From Theocolax elegans (taxonomy: Eukaryota; Arthropoda; Insecta; Hymenoptera; Cerocephalidae): DNA of 64,000 bases. Made by a program: the position numbers and the translations under genes. The stretch spans positions 59,292,910-59,356,909 of the forward strand of contig CM047431.1 of assembly GCA_026168455.1 (NCBI GenBank). Direction: 5' to 3'. The notes under the pieces were generated by a model, which was not told where the DNA came from, searched no databases, and saw only the letters and a list, made by a program, of their open reading frames with translations. This document shows, in pieces, positions 44,201 to 54,540 of this stretch. The number at the start of each line of letters is the position of its first letter. Within the stretch, counting starts at the first letter, position 1.

Positions 44201-47200
44201 GTACAAACACGTTTAAACAAGCTAAGAATTTCAAATTTCAAATTTTTAGATTACGTGCCATAGCCGGGGGATTCAATTCTAATGATATTTTACACGTACA
44301 AACACGTATAAACGAGCTAAAAAGTCTAAATATTCAAATTTTTAGATTTCGTTCCATAGCCGGGGGGATTGAATTCAAATGAAATTTCACTCGTACATAC
44401 ACTTATAAACCAGCTATGAAGTCCAACTTTTCAAATTTTTAAATTTCGTGCCATAGCCGGGGGGATTGAATTCAAATACATTTTTACACGTGTTGACACG
44501 TATAAACCGGGTTAGAAGTACAAATTTTCAAATTTTTTAGATTTCGTTCCACAGTAGGGGGGATTGAATTCACATGCATTTTTACACGTATAAACAGGTA
44601 TAAACCGGCTAAGAAGTCCAAATTTTGAAATTTTTAGATTTCGTTCCATAGCCGGGTGTATTGAATTCACACGTATTTTTACACGTATAAACACGTAGAA
44701 ACAAGCAAAGAGTCCAAATTTTCAAATTTTTAGATTTCGTTCCATAGCCGATGGGATAGAATTCACATGCATTTTGACACGTATAAGCACGTATAAACCG
44801 GCTAAAAGTCCAAATTTTCAAATTTTTAGATTTCGTTCCATAGCCGGAAGGATTGATTTTAAATACATTTTTACACGTACAAACACGTTTAAACAAGCTA
44901 AGAAGTCCAAATTTTCAAATTTTTAGATTACGTGCCACAGCCGGGGGGATTGAATTCTAATGAAATTTTACACGTATAAATACGTATAAACGGGCTAAGA
45001 AGTCCAAATTTTGAAATTTTTAGATTTCGTTCCATAGCCGGGGGGATAGAAATCACATGCATTTTTACACGTATAAACACGTATAAACCGGCCAAGAAGT
45101 GCAAATTTTCACATTTATAGATTTCGTGCCGTAGCCGGGTGTATTGAATTCACATGCATTTTTACACATATAAACACGTATATACCCGCTAAGAAGTCCA
45201 AATTTTCAAATTTTTAGATTTCGTTCCATAGCCGGGGGGATTGAATTTAAATACATTTTTACACGTACAAACACGTTTAAACAAGCTAAGAAGTTCAAAT
45301 TTTCAAATTTTTAGATTACGTGCCATAGCCGGGTGTATTGAATTCACACGTATTTTTACACGTATAAACACGTATAAACAAGCTGAGAAGTCCAAATTTT
45401 CAAATTTTTAGATTACGTGCCATAGCCGGGTGTATTGAATTCACACGTATTTTTACACGTATAAACACGTATAAACAAGCAAAGAAGTCCAAATTTTCAA
45501 ATTTTTAGATTTCGTTCCATAGCCGATGGGATAGAATTCACATGCATATTTACATGTCTGATCGCGTATAAACCTGCTAAGTAGTCCAAATTTTCAAATT
45601 TCTATATTTCGTTCAATAGCTAGGGGTATTTAATTCACATGCATTTTTACACGTATAAACACGTATAAACCGGCTAAGTAGTGCAAATTTTCAAATTTTT
45701 AGATTTCGTCCCGTAGCCGGGGGGATTGAATTCACATGCATTTTTACTTGTACAAACACGTAAAAACCGGGTTAGAAGTCCAAATTTTCAAATTTCTACA
45801 TATCGTTCTATAGCCAGGGGTATTTAATTCACATTCATTTTTACACATATAAACACGTATATACCCGCTAAGAAATCCAAATTTTCAAATTTTTAGATTT
45901 CGTTCCATAGCCGGGGGGATTGATTTTAAATACATTTTTACACGTACAAACACGTTTAAACAATCTAAGAAGTTCAAATTTTCAAATTTTTAGATTACGT
46001 GCCATAGCAGGGGGGATTGAATTCTAATGATATTTTACACGTATAAACACGTATAACCGGGCTAAAAAGACCAAATTTTCAAATTTTTAGATTTTGTGCC
46101 ATAGCCGGTGGGATTAAATTCAAATACATTTTTGCACGTATAGACACGTATAAAGCGGGTTAGAAGTCCAAATTTTCAAATTTTTAGATTTCGTTCCATA
46201 GCCGGAGGGATTGAATTCAAATACATTTTTACACGTACAAACACGTATAAACGAGCTAAAAAGTCTAAATATTCAAATTTTTAGATTTCGTTCCATAGCA
46301 GGGGGGATTGAATTTAAATGAAATTTTACACAACATACACTTATAAACCAGCTATGAAGTCCAAATTTTCAAATTTTTAGATTTCGTGCCATAGCCGGGG
46401 GTTTGAATTCACATGCATTTTTACACGTATAAACACGTATAAACGGGCTAAGAAGTCCAAATTTTCAAATTTTTAGATTTCGTGCCATAGCCGGGTGAAT
46501 TGAATTCACACGTAGTTTTACAAGTATAAACACGTATAAACAAGCGAAGATGTCCAAATTTTCAAATTTTTAGATTTCGTTCTATAGCTGATGGGATAGA
46601 ATTCACATGCATTTTTACATGTCTGATCGCGTATAAACCGGCTAAGAAGTCCAAATTTTCAAATTTTTAGATTTCGTTCCATAGCCGGGGGGATTGAATT
46701 TAAATACATTTTTACACATACAAACACGTTTAAACAACCTGCGAAGTTCAAATTTTCAAATTTTTAGATTACGTGCCTTAGCCGGGGGGATTGAATTCTA
46801 ATGATATTTTACACGTATAAACAGGTATATACGGGCTAAGAACTTCAAATTTTCAAATTTTTAGATTTCGTTCCACAGCCGGGGGGATAGAAATCACATG
46901 CATTTTTACACGTATAAACACGTATAAACCGGGTTAGAAGTCCAAATTTTCAAATTTTTTAGATTTCGTTCCATAGCAGGGGGGATTGAATTCAAATGGA
47001 ATTTTACACGTTCATACACTTATAAACCAGCTATGAAGTCCAAATTTTCAAATTTTTAGATTACGTGCCTTAGCCGGGGGGATTGAATTCTAATGATATT
47101 TTACACGTATAAACAGGTATATACGGGCTAAGAAGTCCAAATTTTCAAATTTTTAGATTTCGTGCCATAGCCGGGGGAAATGAATTCACACGTAGTTTTA

Positions 47201-50100
47201 CACGTACAAACACGTTTAAACAAGCTAAGAAGTTCAAATTTTCAAATTTTTAGATTACGTGCCATAGCCGGGTGTATTGAATTCACACGTATTTTTACAC
47301 GTATAAACACGTATAAACAAGCAAAGAAGTCCAAATTTTCTAATTTTTAGATTTCGTTCCATAGCCGATGGGATAGAATTCACATGCATTTTTACATGTC
47401 TGATCGCGTATAAACCGGCTAAGAAGTCCAAATTTTCAAATTTTTAGATTTCGTTCCATAGCCGGGGGGATTGAATTCACATGCATTTTTACATGTACAA
47501 ACACGTATAAACGGGCTAAGAAGTCCAAATTTTCAAATTTTTAGATTTCGTGCCACAGCCGGGGGGATAGAAATCACATGCATTTTTACACTTCAAAACA
47601 CGTATAAACCGGCTAAGAAGTCCAAATTTTCAAATTTTTAGATTTCGTTCCATGGCCGGGGGGATTGAATTTACATACATTTTTACACGTACAAACACGT
47701 TTATACAAGCTAAGAAGTTCAAATTTTCAAATTTTAAGATTTCGTGCCATAGCCGGGGGGATTGAATTCTCATGCATTTTTACACGTATAAACACGTATA
47801 AACGGGCTAAGAAGTCAAAATTTTCAAATTTTTAGATTTCGTGCCATAGCCGGGTGAATTGAATTAACACGTATTTTTACAAGTATAAACACGTATAAAC
47901 AAGCGAAGAAGTCCAAATTTTCAAATTTTTAGATTTCGTTCTATAGCTGATGGGATAGAATTCACATGCATTTTTACATGTCTGATCGCGTATAAACCGG
48001 CTAAGAAGTCCAAATTTTCAAATTTTTAGATTTCGTTCCATAGCCGGGGGGATTGATTTTAAATACATTTATACACGTACAAACCCGTTTAAACAAGCTA
48101 AGAATTTCAAATTTTCAAATTTTTAGTTTACGTGCCATAGCCGGGGGGATTGAATTCACACGAATTTTTACACGTATAAACACGTATATACCGGCTAAGA
48201 AGTCCAAATTTTCAAATTTTTATATTTCGTTCAATAGCCGGGGGGATTGATTTTAAATACATTTTTACACGTAGAAAGACGTTTAAACAAGCTAAGAAGT
48301 TCAAATTTTCAAATTTTTAGATTACGTGCCATAGCCGGGGGGATTGAATTCTAATGAAATTTTACACGTATAAATACGTATAAACGGGCTAAGAAGTCCA
48401 AATTTTTAAATTTTTAGATTTCGTTCCATAGCCGGGGGGATAGAAATCACATGCATTTTTACACGTATAAACACGTATAAACCGGATAAGAAGTCCAAAT
48501 TTTCACATTTTCAGATTTCGTGCCGTAGCCGGGTGTATTAAATTCACATGCATTTTTACACATATAAACACGTATATACCCGCTAAGAAGTCCAAATTTT
48601 CAAATTTTTAGATTTCGTTCCATAGCCGGGGGGATTGATTTTAAATACATTTTTACACGTACAAACACGTTTAAACAAGCTAAGAATTTCAAATTTTCAA
48701 ATTTTTAGATTACGTGCCATAGCCGGGGGGATTCAATTCTAATGATATTTTACACGTACAAACACGTATAAACGAGCTAAAAAGTCTAAATATTCAAATT
48801 TTTAGATTTCGTTCCATAGCAGGGGGATTGAATTTAAATGAAATTTTACACGAACATACACTTATAAACCAGCTATGAAGTCCAAATTTTCAAATTTTTA
48901 GATTTCGTTCCATAGCCGGGGGGATTGAATTCAAATGAAATTTCACTCGTACATACACTTATAAACCAGCTATGAAGTCCAACTTTTCAAATTTTTAAAT
49001 TTCGTGCCATAGCCGGGGGGATTGAATTCAAATACATTTTTACACGTGTTGACACGTATAAACCGGGTTAGAAGTACAAATTTTCAAATTTTTTAGATTT
49101 CGTTCCACAGTAGGGGGGATTGAATTCACATGCATTTTTACACGTATAAACAGGTATAAACCGGCTAAGAAGTCCAAATTTTGAAATTTTTAGATTTCGT
49201 TCCATAGCCGGGTGTATTGAATTCACACGTATTTTTACACGTATAAACACGTAGAAACAAGCAAAGAGTCCAAATTTTCAAATTTTTAGATTTCGTTCCA
49301 TAGCCGATGGGATAGAATTCACATGCATTTTGACACGTATAAGCACGTATAAACCGGCTAAAAAGTCCAAATTTTCAAATTTTTAGATTTCGTTCCATAG
49401 CCGGAAGGATTGATTTTAAATACATTTTTACACGTACAAACACGTTTAAACAAGCTAAGAAGTCCAAATTTTCAAATTTTTAGATTACGTGCCACAGCCG
49501 GGGGGATTGAATTCTAATGAAATTTTACACGTATAAATACGTATAAACGGGCTAAGAAGTCCAAATTTTGAAATTTTTAGATTTCGTTCCATAGCCGGGG
49601 TGATAGAAATCACATGCATTTTTACACGTATAAACACGTATAAACCGGCCAAGAAGTGCAAATTTTCACATTTATAGATTTCGTGCCGTAGCCGGGTGTA
49701 TTGAATTCACATGGATTTTTACACATATAAACACGTATATACCGGCTAAGAAGTCCAAATTTTCAAATTTTTAGATTTCGTTCCATAGCCGGGGGGATTG
49801 ATTTTAAATACATTTTTACACGTACAAACACGTTTAAACAAGCTAAGAAGTTCAAATTTTCAAATTTTTAGATTACGTGCCATAGCCGGGGGGATTGAAT
49901 TCTAATGAAATTTTACACGTATAAACACGTATAAACGGGCTAAGAAGTCCAAATTTTGAAATTCTTAGATTTCGTTCCATAGCCGGGGGGATAGAAATAA
50001 CATGCATTTCTACACGTATAAACACGTATAAACCGGCTAAGAAGTCCAAATTTTCAAATTTTTAGATTTCGTGCCATAGCCGGGGGGATTGTGTTCACAT
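38300..50100 (+). repeat. Higher-order satellite repeat of about 4.5-4.7 kb, two full copies plus a partial third
   Basis: The rare variant CACTTCAAAACACG occurs at 38407, 43131 and 47589 (spacings 4724 and 4458 bp). Other rare variants repeat with matching order, such as GTGTTGACACGTATAAACC, CCACAGTAGGGGGGATTG, and CACGTAGAAACAAGCAAAGAG near 39965, 44695 and 49250. Units are about 46-49 monomers long and near identical, so this end of the array was amplified recently. The third copy is truncated near the LTR insertion. Confidence 0.8.
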
Positions 50101-50428
50101 GCATTTTTACACGTATGAACACGTATAAACTGGATTAGAAGTCCATATTTTCAATTTTTTAGATTTCGTGCCATAGCCGGGTGTATTCAATTCACATGCA
50201 TTTTTACACGTATAAACACGTATATACCGGCTAAGAAGTCCAAATTTTCAAATTTTTAGATTTCGTTCCATAGCCGGGGGGATTGATTTTATATACATTT
50301 TTACACGTACAAACACGTTTAAACAAGCTAAGAAGTTCAAATTTTCAAATTTTTAGATTACGTGCCATAGCCGGGTGTATTGAATTCGCACGTATTTTTA
50401 CACGTGTCGCGTCATGATAGACGCAACG

Positions 50429-50497
50429 TACACACAGGCGCGTACACATACACACACATATGCACACACACATACGCACACACGTGCGCACACATTT
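50429..50497 (+). repeat. CA-rich simple repeat in LTR U3
   Basis: Imperfect alternating CA/TG-type tract (GTACACATACACACACATAT and similar) within U3. It is likely to vary in length between copies of the element. Confidence 0.8.
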
Positions 50498-50655
50498 AAT
50501 ACGTAAAGTAGGATGTCCTCGTCAAAGACAGGAACCGCCTTGAAAAATTCTAACCAATAACTTAATTAGGTCACGCATCACAAAGAATAAATTAATTAAG
50601 TAAATGTACAATATTTGATTGGTCAAGAGGAACCAAAACTCCACCCCAAACCCTT

Positions 50656-50667
50656 GATATAAATAGG
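50656..50667 (+). promoter_or_regulatory. LTR TATA box
   Basis: GATATAAATAGG lies about 250 bp into the LTR. A start site would fall about 25-30 bp downstream, near the pyrimidine-rich CTCTTGCTCTTTAGTCC at about 50689-50705. This fits the U3/R border placed upstream of the poly(A) signal. Confidence 0.6.
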
Positions 50668-50710
50668 GATGTCGCGCAGGGGTGTGCGCTCTTGCTCTTT
50701 AGTCCTTTCT

Positions 50711-50724
50711 CAAGTAAGGTAAAC
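50711..50724 (+). promoter_or_regulatory. Candidate 5' splice donors in the LTR R/leader
   Basis: Two overlapping donor-like sites, CAA/GTAAGG (GT at 50714) and AAG/GTAAAC (GT at 50719), lie just downstream of the expected transcription start. A donor here would remove the gag start codon and join the leader to the acceptors found near the envelope ORFs. This rests on motif matches only. Confidence 0.3.
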
Positions 50725-50748
50725 TCCTGTATCCAAATCTTAACGCGA

Positions 50749-50754
50749 AATAAA
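50749..50754 (+). terminator. LTR polyadenylation signal
   Basis: AATAAA about 90 bp downstream of the TATA box. In the 3' LTR the same position would end the transcript and define the R/U5 border. Confidence 0.5.
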
Positions 50755-51167
50755 GCAAGAATACCGAAAGTCATTGTTCAGTATCTTTAAACCTTCAAAC
50801 ACCAGTCTTTTCCCTATTCCCTTTAAAATCCAAATTAGTCTATACCGCATTTCTATTGTAAGGGAGTCTCTGTATCGAGGATCAACGAGAGCGAGAAAGA
50901 CAGCCGAGCAGTTGCAGCCACCGGTCAACCGTAGATCTCCCGCCCGATAAGGTTGGTTGTTTTCCTTTCCTCGCCTTCACTCATTGTTGCACCTCGAGCT
51001 TACCCATGCACGTAAATTTCGGAAGGGTCTATGACCTGTGCTATACCGAGGAGAATTGCCACCCATCCTTGACGCTATACGCGTACTAAAACGGGGAACT
51101 TCTATTTTTAATTTAAATTCAGTCTATTTAATTTTTCTACGTTACGTCTACCCTAGGACGTAACAAG

Positions 51168-51180
51168 TGGGGGCTCGTCC
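51168..51180 (+). promoter_or_regulatory. Primer binding site, tRNA-Pro type
   Basis: TGGGGGCTCGTCC begins two bases after the LTR end. Its 13 bases match the tRNA-Pro-type primer site well known from murine leukaemia virus, and the following bases (TAAAA) do not extend that match. A tRNA-Pro primer is therefore likely, with a shortened pairing region. Confidence 0.7.
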
Positions 51181-51214
51181 TAAAAATTAAAGAAGGATTA
51201 GATTAGCACAGATC

Positions 51215-52903
51215 ATGGGTACCAATGAAAAAGAGAATTCTCGAAATAAAGACGCGGCTTCAATTTTGCTTAAGCAGGCGCTTAAAATAAATCCAGATTT
51301 TTGTGTTGAAAATCCGGACAAATCTTTAGCTAGTTTGTTAAAATTTTTTAAAGATAGGCATGATAGCGGGATACATTTGTCAGATGAAGCGGTAGGCCTC
51401 GATAAAAATATACCTATAATAATTGACTTGTTAAAGGAATTCGTAGACAAAAAAGATATAATAGAATTTTGCGAAGATAAGTATCTAATTGAAGCTTTAG
51501 GCGATTTTATAGAAAAAAGAGTAAATCCAAAATTAATAATCGATTATATTATCGGAAACTTAGAAGCAAAAACAAAAGTAGAAGTAAATGGGATAGGTTT
51601 TAAACCCGAACTAACAGACGATAACACAACCTATTTTTCGGCAGAAAATACAACAATTAAAAATGCAAAAACTTCAGAACAACAAATGAAACCCGAAATT
51701 GTTAAACGGGATAATAATGTCAGATTTACTACAAGCACACCAATTTTACCAAATAATTGTAATAATATTAATTTAGTATCGGAGAGATTGCCAAGATTAA
51801 ATTCGTATTTAACAAACTCAACCTTGGGACAAGTGAGGCCCCTTTCTATAAAAGACGCACTTGAATTAATTCCAAAATATAATGGGGTAAATATTCCATT
51901 GAGTCAATTTGTTGACGGATGTAGGGAAGCTTGCAACATAATACATGAACAATATGAACCGGACCTCGCGAAATTAATTAAAATGAGATTATATGGAGAA
52001 GCATTAAAGAGTGCAGCAAAAAAAAGTTTTGAATCGATTGAAGATATTGCAAATTTTTTTGATAGTATTTTTGGGTCTGCGAAATCTTATCATCAATTAC
52101 ACGGTGAATTAGCTAACGTAAAACAGAAAAGGGAAGAGAGTGTCGTAGTTTTTTCAAACAGGGTTAGATCCATCGGGCAAGAAATCACTGAAGCAGCTCG
52201 AAGAGAAAAAAGATTAACTAATAATTTCAATCGATCTTTAGAAAATGATTTAGTAAAATTTTTTATTCGCGGTTTACATTGGGTAATAAAAGCACGAATG
52301 GGCCAAGTGTGTAAATTGGATGAAGCTACTGCAGAAGCTATAGAAATCGAAAGAGATTTTGCATGCTATGAAGTAGAAGAGTTAAATGAAACAATTAAAG
52401 TCATAACAGAAAATAAAAATCCTATACAAAGAGTCCATTTTGCCGAGACTAAATATACCGATAAATGCCAACTTTGCGGGAGACAGGGCCACCTGGCACC
52501 GAAATGCTGGCATTTAGAAAAAATGAGACAACCCCAAACCAGGGAAAGACGGCCTACGAATGACTGGGCGGAGTCTCGAGAGTCACGCAGACCGCAACAA
52601 TGGCCAGGTGAAAAACGGACTAATGAATTTAAGCAGCAAGAAAATCAATATGTTCGTCGCCAAAATGCAACCTTCCCAAAACAAAATTATACAAATACAG
52701 AAAGGATATGCCGATACTGCAAAAAAGAGGGCCATATTATAGAAGAATGTAGAAAACGGGAATTTAATAATCGAAATCGAGAAAACCGATCGGAAAACGA
52801 AAATGGTCTCCGACAACAGGGCGCGAGACGAGAGACCGAGTACACGAGGCGCCCGAGTTACAAAAAACAGGAACCCACATCATCAAAAGATATGTTCGAT
52901 TAA
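51215..52903 (+). CDS. gag: Gag polyprotein (562 aa)
   Basis: Structural protein that would form the particle core and bind genomic RNA. The N-terminal 200 residues are Lys/Asn-rich and I recognise no domain there. Residues of about 205-395 resemble a Ty3/gypsy capsid (retrotransposon gag) region, with the pattern KREESVVVFSNRVR followed by FFIRGLHWVIKARM. Two CCHC zinc knuckles follow, at C418-C421-H426-C431 and C499-C502-H507-C512, in a basic, Gln/Arg-rich nucleocapsid part. The ATG is 35 bp after the primer site and is the first good start. The frame ends at a TAA inside an overlap with the protease frame (52771-52903), so Pro would be made by a -1 frameshift. No disruption is visible. Confidence 0.9.
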   Translation: MGTNEKENSRNKDAASILLKQALKINPDFCVENPDKSLASLLKFFKDRHDSGIHLSDEAVGLDKNIPIIIDLLKEFVDKKDIIEFCEDKYLIEALGDFIEKRVNPKLIIDYIIGNLEAKTKVEVNGIGFKPELTDDNTTYFSAENTTIKNAKTSEQQMKPEIVKRDNNVRFTTSTPILPNNCNNINLVSERLPRLNSYLTNSTLGQVRPLSIKDALELIPKYNGVNIPLSQFVDGCREACNIIHEQYEPDLAKLIKMRLYGEALKSAAKKSFESIEDIANFFDSIFGSAKSYHQLHGELANVKQKREESVVVFSNRVRSIGQEITEAARREKRLTNNFNRSLENDLVKFFIRGLHWVIKARMGQVCKLDEATAEAIEIERDFACYEVEELNETIKVITENKNPIQRVHFAETKYTDKCQLCGRQGHLAPKCWHLEKMRQPQTRERRPTNDWAESRESRRPQQWPGEKRTNEFKQQENQYVRRQNATFPKQNYTNTERICRYCKKEGHIIEECRKREFNNRNRENRSENENGLRQQGARRETEYTRRPSYKKQEPTSSKDMFD

Positions 52904-54540
52904 GTAAAAATTGCAAGTCGCCAATTATTAAACTTAAAAATCCGAGAAGCAACGAGGAAATAACTCTTATTTTAGATTCAGGAGCAGGTCCCAATTTACT
53001 AAAATTACGAAACATACCAAAAGACGAAAATATTAATAAAAATGAAATATTAGAATTAAAAGGAATCACGGAAGAAAGTATTTACACTTTAGGCAAAGTT
53101 GACATCAATTTTCCAAAGTTTGACATCGAATTCCATATAATAAATGACAACGTGCCTATAATCGAAGATGGTTTACTGGGAAGCGATTTTTTCTGTCAAT
53201 TAGGTGCAAAAATTGATTATGCGAAAAGAATGTTAAGAGTTGTAGACGTCTGTATCCCTTTTGTAGAAGAAAACATATTATTGATCGAAACAAAGGAAAG
53301 GTATGAAGACCCGACGATTAATGTAATAGAAAAACGTAACATTATATTGAACGAGAGAACGGGAACGCGTAAGGGAATTTCCGCTAACCCTATGAGTGTC
53401 AATGCAAGAGAGGGTGAGGAAGTCGTAAAACATATCACACAGGTAATAAAACCACCTAAAAGGAATTCGTTTGGGGAAACAGGAAAAACAAATTATGCTA
53501 ATGAAAATTTTCAACGAAGGGAGGTGTCGACCCGAGAGGTCGATCATATTAATGAGAAAGTATATCTTGTAGAAGAGACGCGAATTCGAGGACATATAAG
53601 CCCATCGCGTAAGCAAGAGTCAATCCTAATTAAATCTCAAAGTCAGGACCCACCGGGTAGTCGAAATCAATTAAAAAATCAGAAAGATATTCAAATTCGA
53701 TCTCAATGTAAAAATAAATTGGAAATACAAGATCCCAAGCGAAATCAAAATCAAATTCCAATTCAAAATCGAAATCTAAATCAAAATGCAAGTTTAAATG
53801 AAATTCAATATCAAATTCTAAATCAAAATTCAAATTCAAATGAAATTCAAAATCAAATTCTAAATCAAAATGCAAATTCAAATGAAATTCAAAATCAAAT
53901 TCTAAATCAAAATTCGAATTCAAATGAAATTCAAAATCAAATTCTAAATCAAAATGCAAGTTTAAATGAAATTCAAAATCAAATTCTAAATCAAAATTCA
54001 AATTCAAATGAAATTCAAAATCAAATTCTAAATCAAAATGCAAATTCAAATGAAATTCAAAATCAAAATCATAATTCAAGTTCAAATTTAATTCAAAATC
54101 AAATTCTAAATCAAAATTCAAGTTCAAATGAAATTCAAAATCAAATTCAAAATCTAAAATCGAGTTCAAAGGTAACTCAATATCGAAGTCTAAATGAAAT
54201 TCCAAGCCTAAATCAAGTCTTACGTACGAAGGCAGTATGTAAGCCTAATGTATGTAAATTAATCGAACAAGGAAACGAAGAGACAAGTCAAGAAATTAAA
54301 ATCATTAAGAAATTAGAAACAAATACCAAATCGAACCCAGTAATAAGGGAGAACGATGAAGAATACTTTAATCATGAAATTAATAAAGAAAGATTGCAAA
54401 AGCACTCCTCAAATAAAAAAAATAATCTCTTAAATGAACTCGAAAGTGATGAGGCAACTAATAAATCAAGCGCGCACCCAAATCCAAGAAACGAGAACGA
54501 AATAAGTAATGAAAAATATTCTAATTTTGAGATAAAGTGA
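52771..54540 (+). CDS. pro: Protease (-1 frame) with long Asn/Gln-rich repeat linker
   Basis: This frame is open from 52771, lies -1 relative to gag and overlaps its last 133 nt; there is no sensible own start codon. An aspartic protease is clear: active-site motif LDSGAGPNLLK at about 52972-53004, a GIT-containing flap region near 53065, and the C-terminal motif GLLGSDFF near 53170-53193. After about 53260 the protein becomes a long hydrophilic linker. From about 53740 to 54180 this consists of about eight 42-nt repeats encoding Asn/Gln/Ser-rich 14-residue units. The frame ends at TGA (54538-54540), before reverse transcriptase. In typical Ty3/gypsy elements protease and RT are joined by a much shorter linker in one frame. 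The A6 run at 52862-52867 is the best-looking slip site, but it is not a canonical heptamer in the gag frame. Confidence 0.8.
   Translation, partial: SKSRKPIGKRKWSPTTGRETRDRVHEAPELQKTGTHIIKRYVRLSKNCKSPIIKLKNPRSNEEITLILDSGAGPNLLKLRNIPKDENINKNEILELKGITEESIYTLGKVDINFPKFDIEFHIINDNVPIIEDGLLGSDFFCQLGAKIDYAKRMLRVVDVCIPFVEENILLIETKERYEDPTINVIEKRNIILNERTGTRKGISANPMSVNAREGEEVVKHITQVIKPPKRNSFGETGKTNYANENFQRREVSTREVDHINEKVYLVEETRIRGHISPSRKQESILIKSQSQDPPGSRNQLKNQKDIQIRSQCKNKLEIQDPKRNQNQIPIQNRNLNQNASLNEIQYQILNQNSNSNEIQNQILNQNANSNEIQNQILNQNSNSNEIQNQILNQNASLNEIQNQILNQNSNSNEIQNQILNQNANSNEIQNQNHNSSSNLIQNQILNQNSSSNEIQNQIQNLKSSSKVTQYRSLNEIPSLNQVLRTKAVCKPNVCKLIEQGNEETSQEIKIIKKLETNTKSNPVIRENDEEYFNHEINKERLQKHSSNKKNNLLNELESDEATNKSSAHPNPRNENEISNEKYSNFEIK
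53740..54180 (+). repeat. 42-nt coding minisatellite in the protease-RT linker
   Basis: Units starting CAAATTCTAAATCAAAAT recur every 42 nt at 53812, 53854, 53896, 53938, 53980 and 54022, and again at 54100 after a 36-nt unit; degenerate units flank them. Each unit is itself built from six-base steps (AAATTC-like). Both 42 and 36 are multiples of three, so the frame is kept and each step adds Asn/Gln/Ile/Ser residues. The long minus-strand frame over the same interval is a by-product of the repeat. Confidence 0.9.

Larger units (their letters stand above)
11212..50404 (+). repeat. Main 97-bp satellite array, about 404 monomers
   Basis: 39 kb of uninterrupted tandem monomers, all in the same orientation. 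The monomer carries an AT-rich half (TCCAAATTTTCAAATTTTTA), a TTCGTTCCATAGCCGGGG block and a variable tail. The tail variants include GAATTCACATGC..., GATTTTAAATACATTTT..., GAATTCACACGTATTTTTAC... and one with CACTCGTACATACAC. These variants are arranged in higher-order patterns that change along the array: about 873 bp near 13 kb, 2.2-4.1 kb between 16 and 27 kb, 2.3-2.6 kb near 28-34 kb, and about 4.5-4.7 kb from 38 kb on. Because 97 is not a multiple of three, every frame is cycled through; the short ORFs do not represent genes. The array is cut at 50404 by the LTR of the retroelement. Confidence 0.97.
50405..51165 (+). repeat. 5' LTR of the Ty3/gypsy endogenous retrovirus (761 bp)
   Basis: The LTR starts TGTCGCGTC, directly after a truncated satellite monomer, and ends GACGTAACA. 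The ends form an imperfect short inverted repeat with TG...CA termini. A primer binding site starts two bases after the end. Inside are a CA-rich stretch in U3 (about 50429-50497), a TATA box (50656-50667) and an AATAAA signal (50749-50754). This gives an approximate U3 of 50405-50690, R to about 50770, then U5. The preceding bases TACACG fit the alternating pyrimidine-purine targets known for errantivirus integrases. The 3' LTR is outside the window, so the exact boundaries are inferred from one copy. Confidence 0.75.

Noticed and set aside
1112..50100. Dozens of 60-130-codon ORFs on both strands in the satellite, with repeated peptide words such as NSIPPAMERNLK
   Set aside because: They are the 97-bp monomer read through in frame; three monomers make 97 codons. 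Frames change or stop with each indel, and there is no start context or codon signal. Not genes.
11212..50404. CRISPR-like array of short direct repeats
   Set aside because: Monomers are contiguous and homologous over their full length with no unique spacers; the context is eukaryotic satellite DNA.
11212..50404. G-quadruplex potential of the G6 run in each monomer
   Set aside because: There is only one G-run per 97 bp, so no local four-run motif exists.
50592..50928. Two minus-strand ORFs of about 60 codons in the LTR
   Set aside because: They are antisense to the LTR promoter/R/U5 region, show no recognisable domain and are easily explained by chance.
53630..54205. Minus-strand 191-codon ORF rich in Phe/Glu/Leu/Asp
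   Set aside because: It is the complement of the 42-nt Asn/Gln minisatellite in the protease-linker ORF, so the open frame follows from the repeat period.
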